A stretch of DNA of 64,000 bases. Origin: Stenotrophomonas cyclobalanopsidis. GTDB taxonomy: Bacteria > Pseudomonadota > Gammaproteobacteria > Xanthomonadales > Xanthomonadaceae. A program made the translations under genes and the position numbers. Below the pieces are notes generated by a model. That model was given only the letters and a program-made list of their open reading frames with translations. It was not told the DNA's origin and did not search any database. This document shows, piece by piece, positions 37,041 to 45,818 of this stretch (its first letter is position 1; the number at the start of each line of letters is the position of its first letter). The stretch is from contig NZ_VYKI01000001.1 in NCBI RefSeq assembly GCF_008710035.1, positions 236,857 through 300,856 of the forward strand, in the 5' to 3' direction.

Positions 37041-37682
37041 ATGCGGGCCTCCCGTCTTTCGCTGTCCCTGCTGGTCGTGGCCAGCACCCTGGTCCTGGCC
37101 GGTTGCGGTGGCCGTGCCGCCGACAACAGCCTGCTGCGCGAATCCTTCGATTCGGGCGACACCTTCTCGCGCACTGTGGATGGCCGCCCCGCCGAGGCCT
37201 GTGAAGCGGCGCGTCGCACCCTGCTCAGCCAGGGCTACGCGATCGCGCGTGCCGATGATGGGCAGGTGGAAGGCAACAAGAATTTCCAGGTGCGCGAGGA
37301 CGACCATGAGCAGCTGGTGCTGCGCATTTCCTGCGCGCCCCGCGGCAGCGAGCAGGCGCTGGTGTTCGTCAGCGCCGTGCAGGACCGCTATGCGCTGAAG
37401 AAGAGCCCGACCTCGGCCAGCGTTGGCGTGGGTGCGCTGGGCTCGGTATCGCTGCCGTTCGGCAGCAACGATGATTCGCTGGTGAAGGTCGCCAGCAGCA
37501 CGATCACCGATTCCGATTTCTACCGCCGCTTCTTCGACCGCCTGCACCAGTACCTGCCAGCGGCCGCAGCGGCAAAGCCGGCGCCCGTACCGCCTCCGCC
37601 GGTTCCCGCCGCGCCCGCGACACCTGTGCCCGAACCCGCCCCGCAACCGCCCGCCCCGCCGCCGGCGGCCGAACAGGGCTGA
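37041..37682 (+). CDS. DUF2242-type lipoprotein with Pro-rich tail
   Basis: The ATG at 37041 has an AGGAG ribosome-binding site and gives 213 residues. The signal peptide ends in the lipobox VLAGCG. The globular part (about 40-175) has the pattern FSRTVDGRPAEACEAARRTLLSQGYAI, which I associate with the uncharacterised DUF2242 family. After LHQYLPAAA the last 40 residues are almost only Pro, Ala, Val and Glu, which may span the periplasm or wall. No function is known. The next gene begins 2 bp after its stop, so the two are an operon. Confidence 0.75.
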   Translation: MRASRLSLSLLVVASTLVLAGCGGRAADNSLLRESFDSGDTFSRTVDGRPAEACEAARRTLLSQGYAIARADDGQVEGNKNFQVREDDHEQLVLRISCAPRGSEQALVFVSAVQDRYALKKSPTSASVGVGALGSVSLPFGSNDDSLVKVASSTITDSDFYRRFFDRLHQYLPAAAAAKPAPVPPPPVPAAPATPVPEPAPQPPAPPPAAEQG

Positions 37683-37684
37683 CG

Positions 37685-38938
37685 GTGAAGGGCAGGGCGC
37701 TGGGGCTGGCCCTGCTGCTGAGCTGGCCCATGCTTGGCAACGCCGCGGGTAGTGGCTGCGAGCAGGGCTTGCTGCAGCGGCTGGGCTGGCGTTTCGAAAC
37801 CACGGCCGTCGAGGCGCCCCGCATCCACGGCGGCCCGGTCTGCACGCGTGCCTCGCTGCAGGCTGCGCAGCAGGCGGGCGATCTGCAGGTACGCTGGCCT
37901 GCGTCGATGACGGACGAGGCGCGGCAGGCCCTGTTGCAGCGCCTGCTGGATGACCCGGCCACCCTCTGCGCCTACACCTTCGAACTTGGGGCAGCTGCGC
38001 AGCGCGCGGCACAGGCGCTGCAGGACAATCCCGGATTCCGCTTCAGCGGCCTGCAGCTGGGCTGGATCGGTTTCGGCGCACGTGGTGCGCCCGCACAGGG
38101 CTGGCGGAACACCCGCACCTTCGGCCGTGGCTACACGCCGCTGGCCGGGAACAGCCGTGCGCTGGACGCGTTCTACACCGGCAACGTGCGCGCCGAATGT
38201 GGGGTGGGCCGCCAGGTCGCGCAGTTGGCCACCCAGCGAGAGCTGTACGGCGATGCTGCCTTTGATGCTGAATTCGCGCCCGGTGAGTTGTCGATCGGCA
38301 CCCTGCTGGGCCTGCACGACACCGATAGCATCCTGCTCGGCGCGCAGGCCGGTGAGTTCTTCGCTGATGGCAAGGCGGTGCGCACCGCAGCGATGGGACG
38401 CACGGCATTCCTCGGCGTGCCCGGTTTCATTGAACACGTGGGCGACGTCGCCACCCTGGACGATCTGAGCAACCAGGCCGAGAACTTCATCGTCGTCGAC
38501 GTGGGCGCAGACGCAGCGCAGGCGCTGGCCACGCACGGCGGCCTGGCCTGGTACGACCAGCGCAATGCTGAACTGTGGAAGCTGGCGCAGGGCCTTCCGC
38601 GGCTCGGCCGCCGTTACTTCGAACGCCTGTTGTACGAACGCGACCCAGGCCTGCGCGCGCAGCTGCAACCGCGTTTCCAGGCCACGCTGGCGCGCATGGA
38701 CCAGCTGCTGGACGATCCGTTCTACCAGCAGTTCGTGATCTATGTGCACCCACGCGGTATACGTCCCATCGGTTACCACATCATCCGCCTGCTCGACCGC
38801 AATCCACGCACGCCGTTTTCCATCGACCTGGCGTTGCACAATCTGCATACCACGCTCTTTCGGCGCTGGCGCGAGGCGCAACTGCGCCACTGCGCGGCGA
38901 CCGGCCGGCCAGGCAGCCTGACCCTAGACCCCAACTGA
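37685..38938 (+). CDS. Uncharacterised secreted protein, 417 residues
   Basis: I do not recognise the family. GTG is the likely start, 2 bp after the stop of the DUF2242 gene. A signal peptide (about 1-20: KGRALGLALLLSWPMLGNAAG) precedes a protein with an early Cys pair (GSGCEQ and GGPVCTR) and two later Cys (TLCAYTF and AECGVGRQ), possibly disulfides. The middle is mixed alpha/beta (SIGTLLGLHDTDSILLGAQ, NFIVVDVG) and the C-terminal third has helical Arg/Leu-rich segments. Being translationally adjacent to the lipoprotein, it may act with it at the cell envelope. Confidence 0.7.
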   Translation: MKGRALGLALLLSWPMLGNAAGSGCEQGLLQRLGWRFETTAVEAPRIHGGPVCTRASLQAAQQAGDLQVRWPASMTDEARQALLQRLLDDPATLCAYTFELGAAAQRAAQALQDNPGFRFSGLQLGWIGFGARGAPAQGWRNTRTFGRGYTPLAGNSRALDAFYTGNVRAECGVGRQVAQLATQRELYGDAAFDAEFAPGELSIGTLLGLHDTDSILLGAQAGEFFADGKAVRTAAMGRTAFLGVPGFIEHVGDVATLDDLSNQAENFIVVDVGADAAQALATHGGLAWYDQRNAELWKLAQGLPRLGRRYFERLLYERDPGLRAQLQPRFQATLARMDQLLDDPFYQQFVIYVHPRGIRPIGYHIIRLLDRNPRTPFSIDLALHNLHTTLFRRWREAQLRHCAATGRPGSLTLDPN

Positions 38939-38948
38939 AGGTGAAACA

Positions 38949-39854
38949 ATGGACATTGCAATGATCGGCCTCGGCCGCATGGGCGCCAACATGGCCCAAC
39001 GCCTGCATCGCGGCGGCCACCGCGTGGTCGGCTACGACCCCGGCGAAAGCGCCCGCCAGCGCGCCGCCGAGGCTGGCCTGGAAGTCGTCGATTCGCTGGC
39101 CGCAGCGGTTGCCGCGCTGCCGGTGCCGCGCGTGGTGTGGTTGATGGTGCCGGCCGGCGAGACCGTCGACCAGACGCTGGGCCAGCTGACCCCGCACCTG
39201 GCCGAAGGCGATATCGTCATCGACGGCGGCAACTCCAACTACCAGGACTCGATCCGTCGTGCCAAGGCGCTGGCCGAGGATGACCTGGGGTACGTGGACT
39301 GCGGCACCAGCGGTGGCGTGTGGGGCCTGCAGGAAGGCTACAGCCTGATGGTCGGCGGCGATGCCGCGGTGGTTGACCAGGTCGCGCCGCTGCTGCGCAC
39401 CCTGGCCCCGGCCGAGGATCGTGGCTGGGGCCGTGTCGGCCCGTCCGGCGCCGGCCACTTCACCAAGATGGTCCACAACGGCATCGAGTACGGAATGATG
39501 CAGGCCTATGCCGAAGGCTTCGCGCTGATGGAGCGCAAGCAGGAGATGGAACTGGACCTGGCCCAGGTCGCCGAAGTCTGGCGCCACGGCAGCGTCGTGC
39601 GTTCGTGGCTGCTGGACCTGAGCACCGAAGCGCTCAAGCGCAATCCCTCACTGGATGGCATCGCCCCGTATGTCGAGGATTCCGGCGAAGGCCGCTGGAC
39701 CGTCGCCGAAGCCATTGCCCTGGACGTGCCGGCGCCGGTGATCACCCTGTCGCTGCTGGAACGCCTGCGCTCGCGCGAATCCAATTCGTTCACCGACCGC
39801 CTGCTGTCGGCGATGCGCAACGAATTCGGCGGCCACGCCATCAAGAAGTCGTAA
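38949..39854 (+). CDS. gnd: 6-phosphogluconate dehydrogenase, short (decarboxylating) form
   Basis: Oxidises 6-phosphogluconate to ribulose-5-phosphate and CO2 in the pentose phosphate pathway. At 301 residues it belongs to the short form (often NAD-preferring) rather than the 470-residue Gnd. The Rossmann start IGLGRMGANMAQRLHRGGH, the substrate site DGGNSNYQDSIRR, CGTSGGVWGLQEGY and the catalytic GPSGAGHFTKMVHNGIEYG are all intact. The start lies 10 bp after the previous gene. Confidence 0.9.
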   Translation: MDIAMIGLGRMGANMAQRLHRGGHRVVGYDPGESARQRAAEAGLEVVDSLAAAVAALPVPRVVWLMVPAGETVDQTLGQLTPHLAEGDIVIDGGNSNYQDSIRRAKALAEDDLGYVDCGTSGGVWGLQEGYSLMVGGDAAVVDQVAPLLRTLAPAEDRGWGRVGPSGAGHFTKMVHNGIEYGMMQAYAEGFALMERKQEMELDLAQVAEVWRHGSVVRSWLLDLSTEALKRNPSLDGIAPYVEDSGEGRWTVAEAIALDVPAPVITLSLLERLRSRESNSFTDRLLSAMRNEFGGHAIKKS

Positions 39855-39871
39855 GCCCCACGACGGGATCG

Positions 39872-40018
39872 GTAGCGCCGGGCCATGCCCGGCGGTTCTG
39901 CCAGCACCGCTGCGCTCGCCGGGCGCGGCCCGGCGCTACCGTGCTTTCCCAAGCCGATCGTTTCCACGTCATCCACGCATGGCGTGGATCCGACCCCGTG
40001 CCGACCAACGGTCGGCAC
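39872..40018. repeat. Mixed palindromic repeats after gnd
   Basis: SMAG at 39872-39893, an inverted G+C-rich variant at 39918-39939, ATCCACGCATGGCGTGGAT at 39971-39989 and GTGCCGACCAACGGTCGGCA at 39998-40017. The following 180 bp (40020-40200) contain no gene that I can support. Confidence 0.85.
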
Positions 40019-40204
40019 CCACCAACAGCACCCACCAACAGCAGCAGTTTCCAACAGCCCGCAGGAAACTGTCGAAGGCGGGGTGGCTCAGGTTGCGGGG
40101 GCGTGAGCGCCATGGATGGCGCGACCGAGGCTACAGGGACGTACTTGCGCCGTCCCCCTCAACCGGACCCAGCCCGCCAACCCACGGAATGCAGGCTTTT
40201 GCCA

Positions 40205-40234
40205 TTGACGTTGACGTTGAAGTTGACGTTGATT
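40205..40234. repeat. Hexanucleotide repeat TTGACG
   Basis: Five hexamers in a row: TTGACG, TTGACG, TTGAAG, TTGACG, TTGATT. A CGGCAGG/CCTGCCG stem follows (about 40235-40262) and may terminate or stabilise the 3' end of the minus-strand oxidoreductase transcript. Confidence 0.8.
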
Positions 40235-40262
40235 CGGCAGGTGCAGGGCGCAGCCCTGCCGA

Positions 40263-41306
40263 TCACCCCAACACCACCCGCCGTCCCTCGCGCGCACTCG
40301 CCATCCCCGCCTCCAGCAACCGCATCAGCTGCAGCGCCTGCACCGCACTCACCGTCGGCTCGCCCCCGCCACGCATCGCCGCCGCGAACTGCGCATACAG
40401 CCGCCGGTAGTCGCCCGGCAGGTTGTCCACCGTCGTGCGCTGCACGTTCTCCTCCGCATCGCAGCGCAGCAGCTCGCCATGCCGCGGGTCGATGCCCCAG
40501 CCCGGCGCGCCCGGTGCCACGCCCCGGCGCAGCTGTGCCTCCTGCACGTCCAGGCCGTGCTTGACCCAGCTGCCGCCGCGGCCATGCACCGCGAAGTGCG
40601 GCGTCGGCGCCGCCACCAGCGAACCGGCATGCACGATCGCGCGATGCCGCGGGTAATGCAGCACCGCATGGAAATAGTCGCCCCCGCTGCCGCCTTCGCG
40701 CTGCACTGCCAGATCGGCATCGATCGCCTGCGGCCATCCGAACAGCACCAGCATCTGGTCCAGCAGGTGCGGGCCAAGGTCGTACCACAGGCCGCTGCCG
40801 GGTCCTTCCTGTTCGCGCCAGCGGTCACGCACCTGTGGCCGGTAGCGGTCGAAATGCGCATGGCATTCGGCCACCTCGCCCAGCGCGCCCTCGGCCAGCA
40901 GCGCCTGCAGGGTGAGGAAATCCGCATCGAAGCGCCGGTTCTGGAACACCGTGGCGATGCGCCCGGCATCGCGCGCGGCGGCCAGCACCGTTTCCGCTTC
41001 GGCCACGTCCAGGGCGAACGGCTTGTCGACCAGCACGTGCTTGCCGGCGGCCAAGGCAGCAATCGCCAGCGGCGCGTGCTGCTCGTTCGGCGTGGCGATC
41101 ACCACCGCGTCCACGGCGGGGTCATCGAACACCTCCTGAGCGGTGGCGCGCACGTGCACATCGCTGAAGCTGCGCAGCAGCGTGTCACGCTGCGAACTGA
41201 CGATGCTGTGCAACGCCAGCCCGGGCGTGTGCTGGATGAGCGGGGCATGGAAGACACGGCCGGCCAGGCCGTAGCCGATCAGGGCCAGTTGCAGATCGGG
41301 GCGCAT
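40263..41306 (-). CDS. Gfo/Idh/MocA-family oxidoreductase
   Basis: The start at 41306 gives 347 residues. The N-terminal Rossmann motif ALIGYGLAGRVFHAPLI and the family EKP-like motif in HVLVDKPFALDVAEAE (Asp replaces Glu) indicate an NAD(P)-dependent dehydrogenase acting on a sugar or cyclitol. The C-terminal alpha/beta domain has GSGLWYDLGPHLLDQ with the conserved Asp/His catalytic region. The 100 codons open upstream of 41306 do not resemble the family. Substrate unknown. A 171-bp gap separates it from the divergent BON gene. Confidence 0.88.
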   Translation of the reverse strand: MRPDLQLALIGYGLAGRVFHAPLIQHTPGLALHSIVSSQRDTLLRSFSDVHVRATAQEVFDDPAVDAVVIATPNEQHAPLAIAALAAGKHVLVDKPFALDVAEAETVLAAARDAGRIATVFQNRRFDADFLTLQALLAEGALGEVAECHAHFDRYRPQVRDRWREQEGPGSGLWYDLGPHLLDQMLVLFGWPQAIDADLAVQREGGSGGDYFHAVLHYPRHRAIVHAGSLVAAPTPHFAVHGRGGSWVKHGLDVQEAQLRRGVAPGAPGWGIDPRHGELLRCDAEENVQRTTVDNLPGDYRRLYAQFAAAMRGGGEPTVSAVQALQLMRLLEAGMASAREGRRVVLG

Positions 41307-41477
41307 GGGGCGTTCCGCAGGGAGGGGGAGGCAAAGCGTAGAACGAGGCCACGGGCGAGGCAAAACTGAACGGTTACCGATGCTTTTCGCGGATTCACGG
41401 CAGCGTGACCTCGGCCCGACGCGTGCAACACAGGCACCTGTCCAGACTGGCAGCACATTCAGAAGGAGCACCGCACG

Positions 41478-41849
41478 ATGAGCAACCTGACCCGTACCCT
41501 GATTGCTTCGTCCCTCACCCTTGGCCTGGCCCTGTCTTCTTCGGCCGTCATGGCCAAGGATCCGCCGAAGACCGACCACGCTGCGATGACCCATGCGGAT
41601 CGCCACGACTCCAACGAGCCGGTGACCGACAGCTGGATCACCACCAAGGTGAAGGCCGACCTGCTGGCCAGCAGCAATGTTCCGGGTACCGAAGTGAAGG
41701 TGGAAACGGTCAACGGTGTGGTCAGCCTCAGCGGCACCGTTGCCACCCAGGCCGAGAAGGACAAGGCCGTCACCACCGCCAAGGGCATCAAGGGCGTGAC
41801 CCGCGTCGATTCGGCCGCGCTGAAGGTCAACGCCGCCGCCAAGCGCTGA
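41478..41849 (+). CDS. BON-domain periplasmic protein (OsmY-like)
   Basis: A 123-residue precursor with a signal peptide (cut near AMA-KDP) and one BON domain (about 48-118: DSWITTKVKADLLASSNVPG, VKVETVNGVVSLSGTVATQ, AKGIKGVTRVDSAALKV). BON proteins in the periplasm bind phospholipid membranes and are often induced by osmotic or envelope stress, as with OsmY. E. coli OsmY has two BON domains, this one has one. A G+C-rich stem-loop (41872-41901) follows the stop. Confidence 0.85.
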   Translation: MSNLTRTLIASSLTLGLALSSSAVMAKDPPKTDHAAMTHADRHDSNEPVTDSWITTKVKADLLASSNVPGTEVKVETVNGVVSLSGTVATQAEKDKAVTTAKGIKGVTRVDSAALKVNAAAKR

Positions 41850-41871
41850 TCCCGGCCCTCGCTTGAAGTGG

Positions 41872-41901
41872 ACAGGGGCGTCCCGCAGGGGGCGCCCTTG
41901 T
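41872..41901 (+). terminator. Possible weak terminator after the BON gene
   Basis: ACAGGGGCG pairs with CGCCCTTGT (one G-U) around an 12-nt loop. No clear T-run follows, so termination is uncertain. Confidence 0.45.
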
Positions 41902-41977
41902 CGTGCTGCCTCTGCCGGATTCTCCCGGAGTGAACGGCTGCGCTATATTGGCGGCATCGCTTCGTTGACGATGGATC

Positions 41978-43792
41978 ATGGCGCTGGTGTTCAGTGATGA
42001 CATCTGGGACCGCTGGCGGTTGCCTGCCCTGGCACTCGCTGCCGCTGCGATCATCATCGTCCCCTGGCTGACCCTGCGTCAGCTGCAGCAGGACAACGAA
42101 CAGGCGATGGCCTGGGTCAGCCACACGCAGGCGGTCGGCGTGGCCCTGCAGCAGCTGCAGGCCGATGTGCGCGACGTCGAGTCGGCGGCGCTGACCCTGT
42201 CCAAGGGCGTGGATGCGCCCGGCCTGCGCGAGCGGATGGCCAGGGCCAACGACATCCCCGGACGGCTGACCGAGCTGGCCCGGATGACCCGCGACAACCC
42301 CGACCAGCTGATCCGCATCGGCCGCATCGAGTCGATGCTGGAAGGGCGCATGGCGCTGGCCCGCCAACTGGCACGCTCGGAGCCCAATACCGACCAGCGC
42401 GAGCTGGTGCAGGACCTGAGCACGCGCTACCCGATCCGCGGCCTGGTGGAAGCACTACAGGCCAGCGAACAGGCGCTCCTTGCGGCGCGTGCCGAGAAGG
42501 CGGCGCGCCAGCACAGGCAGACCGAGCTGGTGTCGTGGAGCTCGCTGGTGGTGCAGCTGTGCCTGCTGGGCCTGGTGTTGTGGCTGCTGCAGCGGCAGAT
42601 CGGCCGCCGCCTGCAGGCCGAGCGGCAGTCGCTGCGCTCTGCCGCGCGTGCCGCCTCGGTGCTGCAGACCGTGCGCGAGCCCATCGTGCTGCTCGACCGC
42701 GACCTGCGCGTGCAGCTGCATAACCCGGCGTTCGCCGAACTGTACGGGCTGCAGGACGAACGTGCCGACGGCACGCTGCTGGCTGACGTCGGGGAAGGCG
42801 CGTGGCAGGATCCGGTGGTGCGCCAGCGCCTGTCCGACGTGCTGCTGCGCGGGCGCGAACTGTGGGATTTCGAACACGAACAGCGCACCGACGGCACGGT
42901 GCGCTACATGCTCATCAACGCGCGGCGCATGCCGCTGCCCGATACCGATGATGAAGTGGTGTTGATGACGGTGAGCGACGTGACCGTGCAGCGCGCCGTG
43001 CAGTGGCGCGTGGAAGAACTGAACCGCCAGCTGGAAGGCAAGGTGGCCCAGGTCTCGGAGGTCAACCGCGAGCTGGAGGCCTTCAGCTATTCGGTGTCGC
43101 ACGACCTGCGCGCACCGCTGCGCCACGTCGCTGGTTTCTCCGACAAGCTGTCGCGGCACCTGGGCGAGAACGCCGACGAGAAGAGCCATCACTACCTGGA
43201 GGTGATCTCCGGTTCGGCGCGGCGCATGGCGGCGCTGATCGACGACCTGCTGGTCTATTCGAGGCTGGGCCGCGCGGCGATGCGCCAGCAGGCGGTGGAC
43301 ATGCAGACGCTGGTGGCCGACACGCGGGCCATGCTTGATGCCAATCTGAAGACCGATGCCGAAAGCAGCGGCGTGGCCCACCACGTGGAGTGGAACATCG
43401 CGCCGCTGCCGATCGTGGTGGCCGACGAGAACATGATGCGCCAGGTGTGGCTGAACCTGCTTGGCAACGCGGTGAAGTACTCGGGTAACCGTGAACCGGC
43501 GCAGATCCGCGTGGACTACCAGCAGCAGGCCGATGGCGGCCATCAGTTCACGGTCAGCGACAATGGTGCAGGCTTTGACATGGCCTACGCCGGCAAGCTC
43601 TTCGGCGTGTTCCAGCGCCTGCACAAGGCCAGTGACTACCCCGGCACCGGCATCGGCCTTGCCAGCGTGCGCCGCGTGCTGACCCGCCATGGCGGCCGCA
43701 TCTGGGCTGAAGCCGCGCCCGACGCTGGCGCCACCTTCCACTTCTATCTGCCTCCGGCACTGGATGCAGTCAACCAAGGGTCTTCCGCATGA
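41978..43792 (+). CDS. Membrane sensor histidine kinase with CHASE3-like and PAS domains
   Basis: The 604-residue kinase has TM1 at about 15-32, a helical periplasmic domain of CHASE3 type (about 35-180), TM2 at about 187-205, a PAS domain (about 225-340), and the kinase core. The H-box is YSVSHDLRAPLRHV with phospho-acceptor His375; the ATP-binding domain has NLLGNAVKYSG (N box), DNGAGFDM and GTGIGLASVRRV. The H-box is of the bacteriophytochrome type, whose partners are often single-domain receivers, and one such gene overlaps it by 4 bp. First gene of a three-gene phosphorelay unit. Confidence 0.9.
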   Translation: MALVFSDDIWDRWRLPALALAAAAIIIVPWLTLRQLQQDNEQAMAWVSHTQAVGVALQQLQADVRDVESAALTLSKGVDAPGLRERMARANDIPGRLTELARMTRDNPDQLIRIGRIESMLEGRMALARQLARSEPNTDQRELVQDLSTRYPIRGLVEALQASEQALLAARAEKAARQHRQTELVSWSSLVVQLCLLGLVLWLLQRQIGRRLQAERQSLRSAARAASVLQTVREPIVLLDRDLRVQLHNPAFAELYGLQDERADGTLLADVGEGAWQDPVVRQRLSDVLLRGRELWDFEHEQRTDGTVRYMLINARRMPLPDTDDEVVLMTVSDVTVQRAVQWRVEELNRQLEGKVAQVSEVNRELEAFSYSVSHDLRAPLRHVAGFSDKLSRHLGENADEKSHHYLEVISGSARRMAALIDDLLVYSRLGRAAMRQQAVDMQTLVADTRAMLDANLKTDAESSGVAHHVEWNIAPLPIVVADENMMRQVWLNLLGNAVKYSGNREPAQIRVDYQQQADGGHQFTVSDNGAGFDMAYAGKLFGVFQRLHKASDYPGTGIGLASVRRVLTRHGGRIWAEAAPDAGATFHFYLPPALDAVNQGSSA

Positions 43793-44229
43793 CGACGCTG
43801 CGCACCATCCTCCTGGCCGAAGACAGCCCGGCCGACGCTGAAATGGCCATCGATGCGCTGCAGGAAGCCCGCCTGGCCAACCCCATCGTGCACGTCGAGG
43901 ACGGCGTGGAAGTGATGGACTACCTGCTGCGCCGTGGTGCCTGGGCCGGCCGCGAAGAGGGCCTGCCGGCGGTGCTGCTGCTGGACATCAAGATGCCGCG
44001 CATGGATGGCCTGGAAGTGCTGCGGCAGATCCGCGAGCACGAGGAACTGAAGCGGCTGCCGGTGGTCATCCTGTCGTCCTCGCGCGAGGAAAGCGACCTG
44101 GCACGCAGCTGGGACATGGGCGTGAACGCCTACGTGGTGAAGCCGGTGGACGTTGACCAGTTCTTCGGTGCGGTGCAGACCCTGGGCAAGTTCTGGGCGC
44201 TGATCAACCAGGCACCGGAGGTCGAGTAA
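43789..44229 (+). CDS. Single-domain response regulator (Rcp1-like)
   Basis: 146 residues comprising one receiver domain and no output. The acidic pocket is EDSPAD, the phospho-acceptor is Asp66 in LLLDIKMPRMDGLEVL, the Thr/Ser position is ILSSSREESD and the switch Lys is in VVKPVD. This type, with an insertion after the first helix, pairs with phytochrome-like kinases and often passes phosphate on or controls another kinase. It overlaps the kinase gene (ATGA) and is 4 bp from the hybrid kinase gene, so the three form one operon. Confidence 0.92.
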   Translation: MTTLRTILLAEDSPADAEMAIDALQEARLANPIVHVEDGVEVMDYLLRRGAWAGREEGLPAVLLLDIKMPRMDGLEVLRQIREHEELKRLPVVILSSSREESDLARSWDMGVNAYVVKPVDVDQFFGAVQTLGKFWALINQAPEVE

Positions 44230-44233
44230 GGCC

Positions 44234-45745
44234 ATGCCCTTGACCGGTCCGGCCCTCGGGGCGCTGCGCATCCTGCTGGTGGAAGACTCACCGGAAGATG
44301 CCGAGCTGATGTCCGAACAGATGCTCGACGCGGGCCTGGACGCCCGTTTCGAGCGCGTGGAGAGCGGCCCCGAGCTGCGCCAGGCGCTGGCCAGCTTCGC
44401 GCCGGACATCGTGCTCTCGGACCTGAGCATGCCGGGTTTCTCCGGTGACGAAGCGCTGCGCATCGTGCGCGAGTCCGCACCGGAGGTTCCCTTCATCTTC
44501 GTCTCCGGCACGATGGGCGAGGAGAACGCGGTGGAGGCCCTGCAGAAGGGTGCCAACGACTACATCATCAAGCACCACCCGGCGCGCCTGCCGTCGGCGG
44601 TGGCGCGCGCGGTGCGTGATGCACGCAGCGCGGTGGAGCGCGTGCGCGTGGAAACCGAGCTGATGCGCGCGCAGCGGCTGGAGAGCCTGTCGCTGCTTGC
44701 CGCCGGCCTCAGCCACGACCTGCGCAACATCCTGCAGCCGCTGCTGATCATGCCGGACCTGCTGAAGGCGCGTACCGAAGATCCGCAGCTGCATCACCTG
44801 GCCGATGTCATCGCCGAGTGCGGCCGCCGTGGCCACGAGATGGCCGAATCGATGCTGTCCTTCGTGCGTGGCTCGCGCAATCCCAGCGAGCGCATCTTCA
44901 TCGATGATCTGTTCCAGGCCGTGGCGCTGCTGTTGCGCAGCAACGTGCCCGAGGCAGTGAACCTCGAGCTGGAGGTGCAGGACGAAGGCTTGGCGGTCGA
45001 CGCCAATTACACCGAACTGCAGCAGGTGCTGCTGAACCTGGCGCTCAACGCGATCCAGGCGATGCCACAGGGCGGCCGCCTGAGCCTGACGGCCGAACAT
45101 GCCGGCGAACGCGAGGGCGTGGACTGGCTGCGCATCGTGGTCGACGACGAAGGCATCGGCATGGACGCCGATACGCTGTCGCACCTGTTCAATCCGTTCT
45201 TCACCACCAAGGCCGATGGCACCGGGCTGGGCCTGATTTCCTGCAAGCGCATCGTCGAAGGTGCCGGTGGCAGCATCCACGTCAGCAGCCAACTGGGGCA
45301 GGGCACGCGGTTCGAGCTGCGGCTGCCGATGCATGAGCGGGCCGAGGGCGGTGAGCCGGTCGAACAGCTGGTGGCGCTGGGCAGTGGCCAGTCGATCCTG
45401 GTGGTCGATGGCGAAGCCACGCGGCTGTCGTTGCTGGGCAACGCGCTGTCCAGCCAGGGGTATCAGCTGCAGCTGGCTTCCGACGGCCCGGCCGCGCTGC
45501 GCTGGATGCAGCAGGAAGCGATGCCCGCGCTGGTCATTGCCGATGCCGGTTCGCGGCTGCTGCCGGCCAGCCAGCTGCTGGGCGAGATGGCCACGCTGGG
45601 CTACGCCGGCCCGGCCCTGGTGCTGGAAGAGGCTGCGGTGGAGCTGGACACCAGCGTCTTCCCGCCCGGCATCGACGTGCACGTGCTGCGCAAGCCGCTG
45701 CAGATGCAGCAGGTGTTCCGCGCGGTGGCCGACGCGCTGGGTTGA
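44234..45745 (+). CDS. Hybrid histidine kinase, REC-HisKA-HATPase-REC
   Basis: The 503-residue soluble protein has an N-terminal receiver (about 12-125; phospho-acceptor Asp63 in LSDLSMPGFSG), a kinase core with phospho-acceptor His161 in GLSHDLRNILQPLL, an ATPase domain (NLALNAIQAMP, VVDDEGIGMD, GTGLGLISCKRIVEG), and a C-terminal receiver (about 385-503). The last receiver is degenerate: VVDGEA in place of the acidic pair, although an Asp (VIADAGS) and the Lys (LRKPL) remain. It may be a binding module more than a phosphate acceptor. With no DNA-binding regulator in the operon, the output must lie elsewhere. Confidence 0.9.
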   Translation: MPLTGPALGALRILLVEDSPEDAELMSEQMLDAGLDARFERVESGPELRQALASFAPDIVLSDLSMPGFSGDEALRIVRESAPEVPFIFVSGTMGEENAVEALQKGANDYIIKHHPARLPSAVARAVRDARSAVERVRVETELMRAQRLESLSLLAAGLSHDLRNILQPLLIMPDLLKARTEDPQLHHLADVIAECGRRGHEMAESMLSFVRGSRNPSERIFIDDLFQAVALLLRSNVPEAVNLELEVQDEGLAVDANYTELQQVLLNLALNAIQAMPQGGRLSLTAEHAGEREGVDWLRIVVDDEGIGMDADTLSHLFNPFFTTKADGTGLGLISCKRIVEGAGGSIHVSSQLGQGTRFELRLPMHERAEGGEPVEQLVALGSGQSILVVDGEATRLSLLGNALSSQGYQLQLASDGPAALRWMQQEAMPALVIADAGSRLLPASQLLGEMATLGYAGPALVLEEAAVELDTSVFPPGIDVHVLRKPLQMQQVFRAVADALG

Positions 45746-45754
45746 CACCGCGTC

Positions 45755-45813
45755 GCCGGGCATGGCCCGGCGCTACCGGATTACGGTGACGGTGGCGCCG
45801 CGCCATGCCCGGC
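45755..45813. repeat. Inverted pair of SMAG repeats
   Basis: 45755-45776 and a degenerate partner at about 45791-45813, between convergent genes. Confidence 0.88.
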
Positions 45814-45818
45814 GGGTT

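Noticed and set aside
44234..45745. C-terminal receiver of the hybrid kinase as a normal phospho-acceptor
   Set aside because: The paired acidic residues are replaced (VVDGEA), so phosphorylation is doubtful though an Asp and Lys remain.
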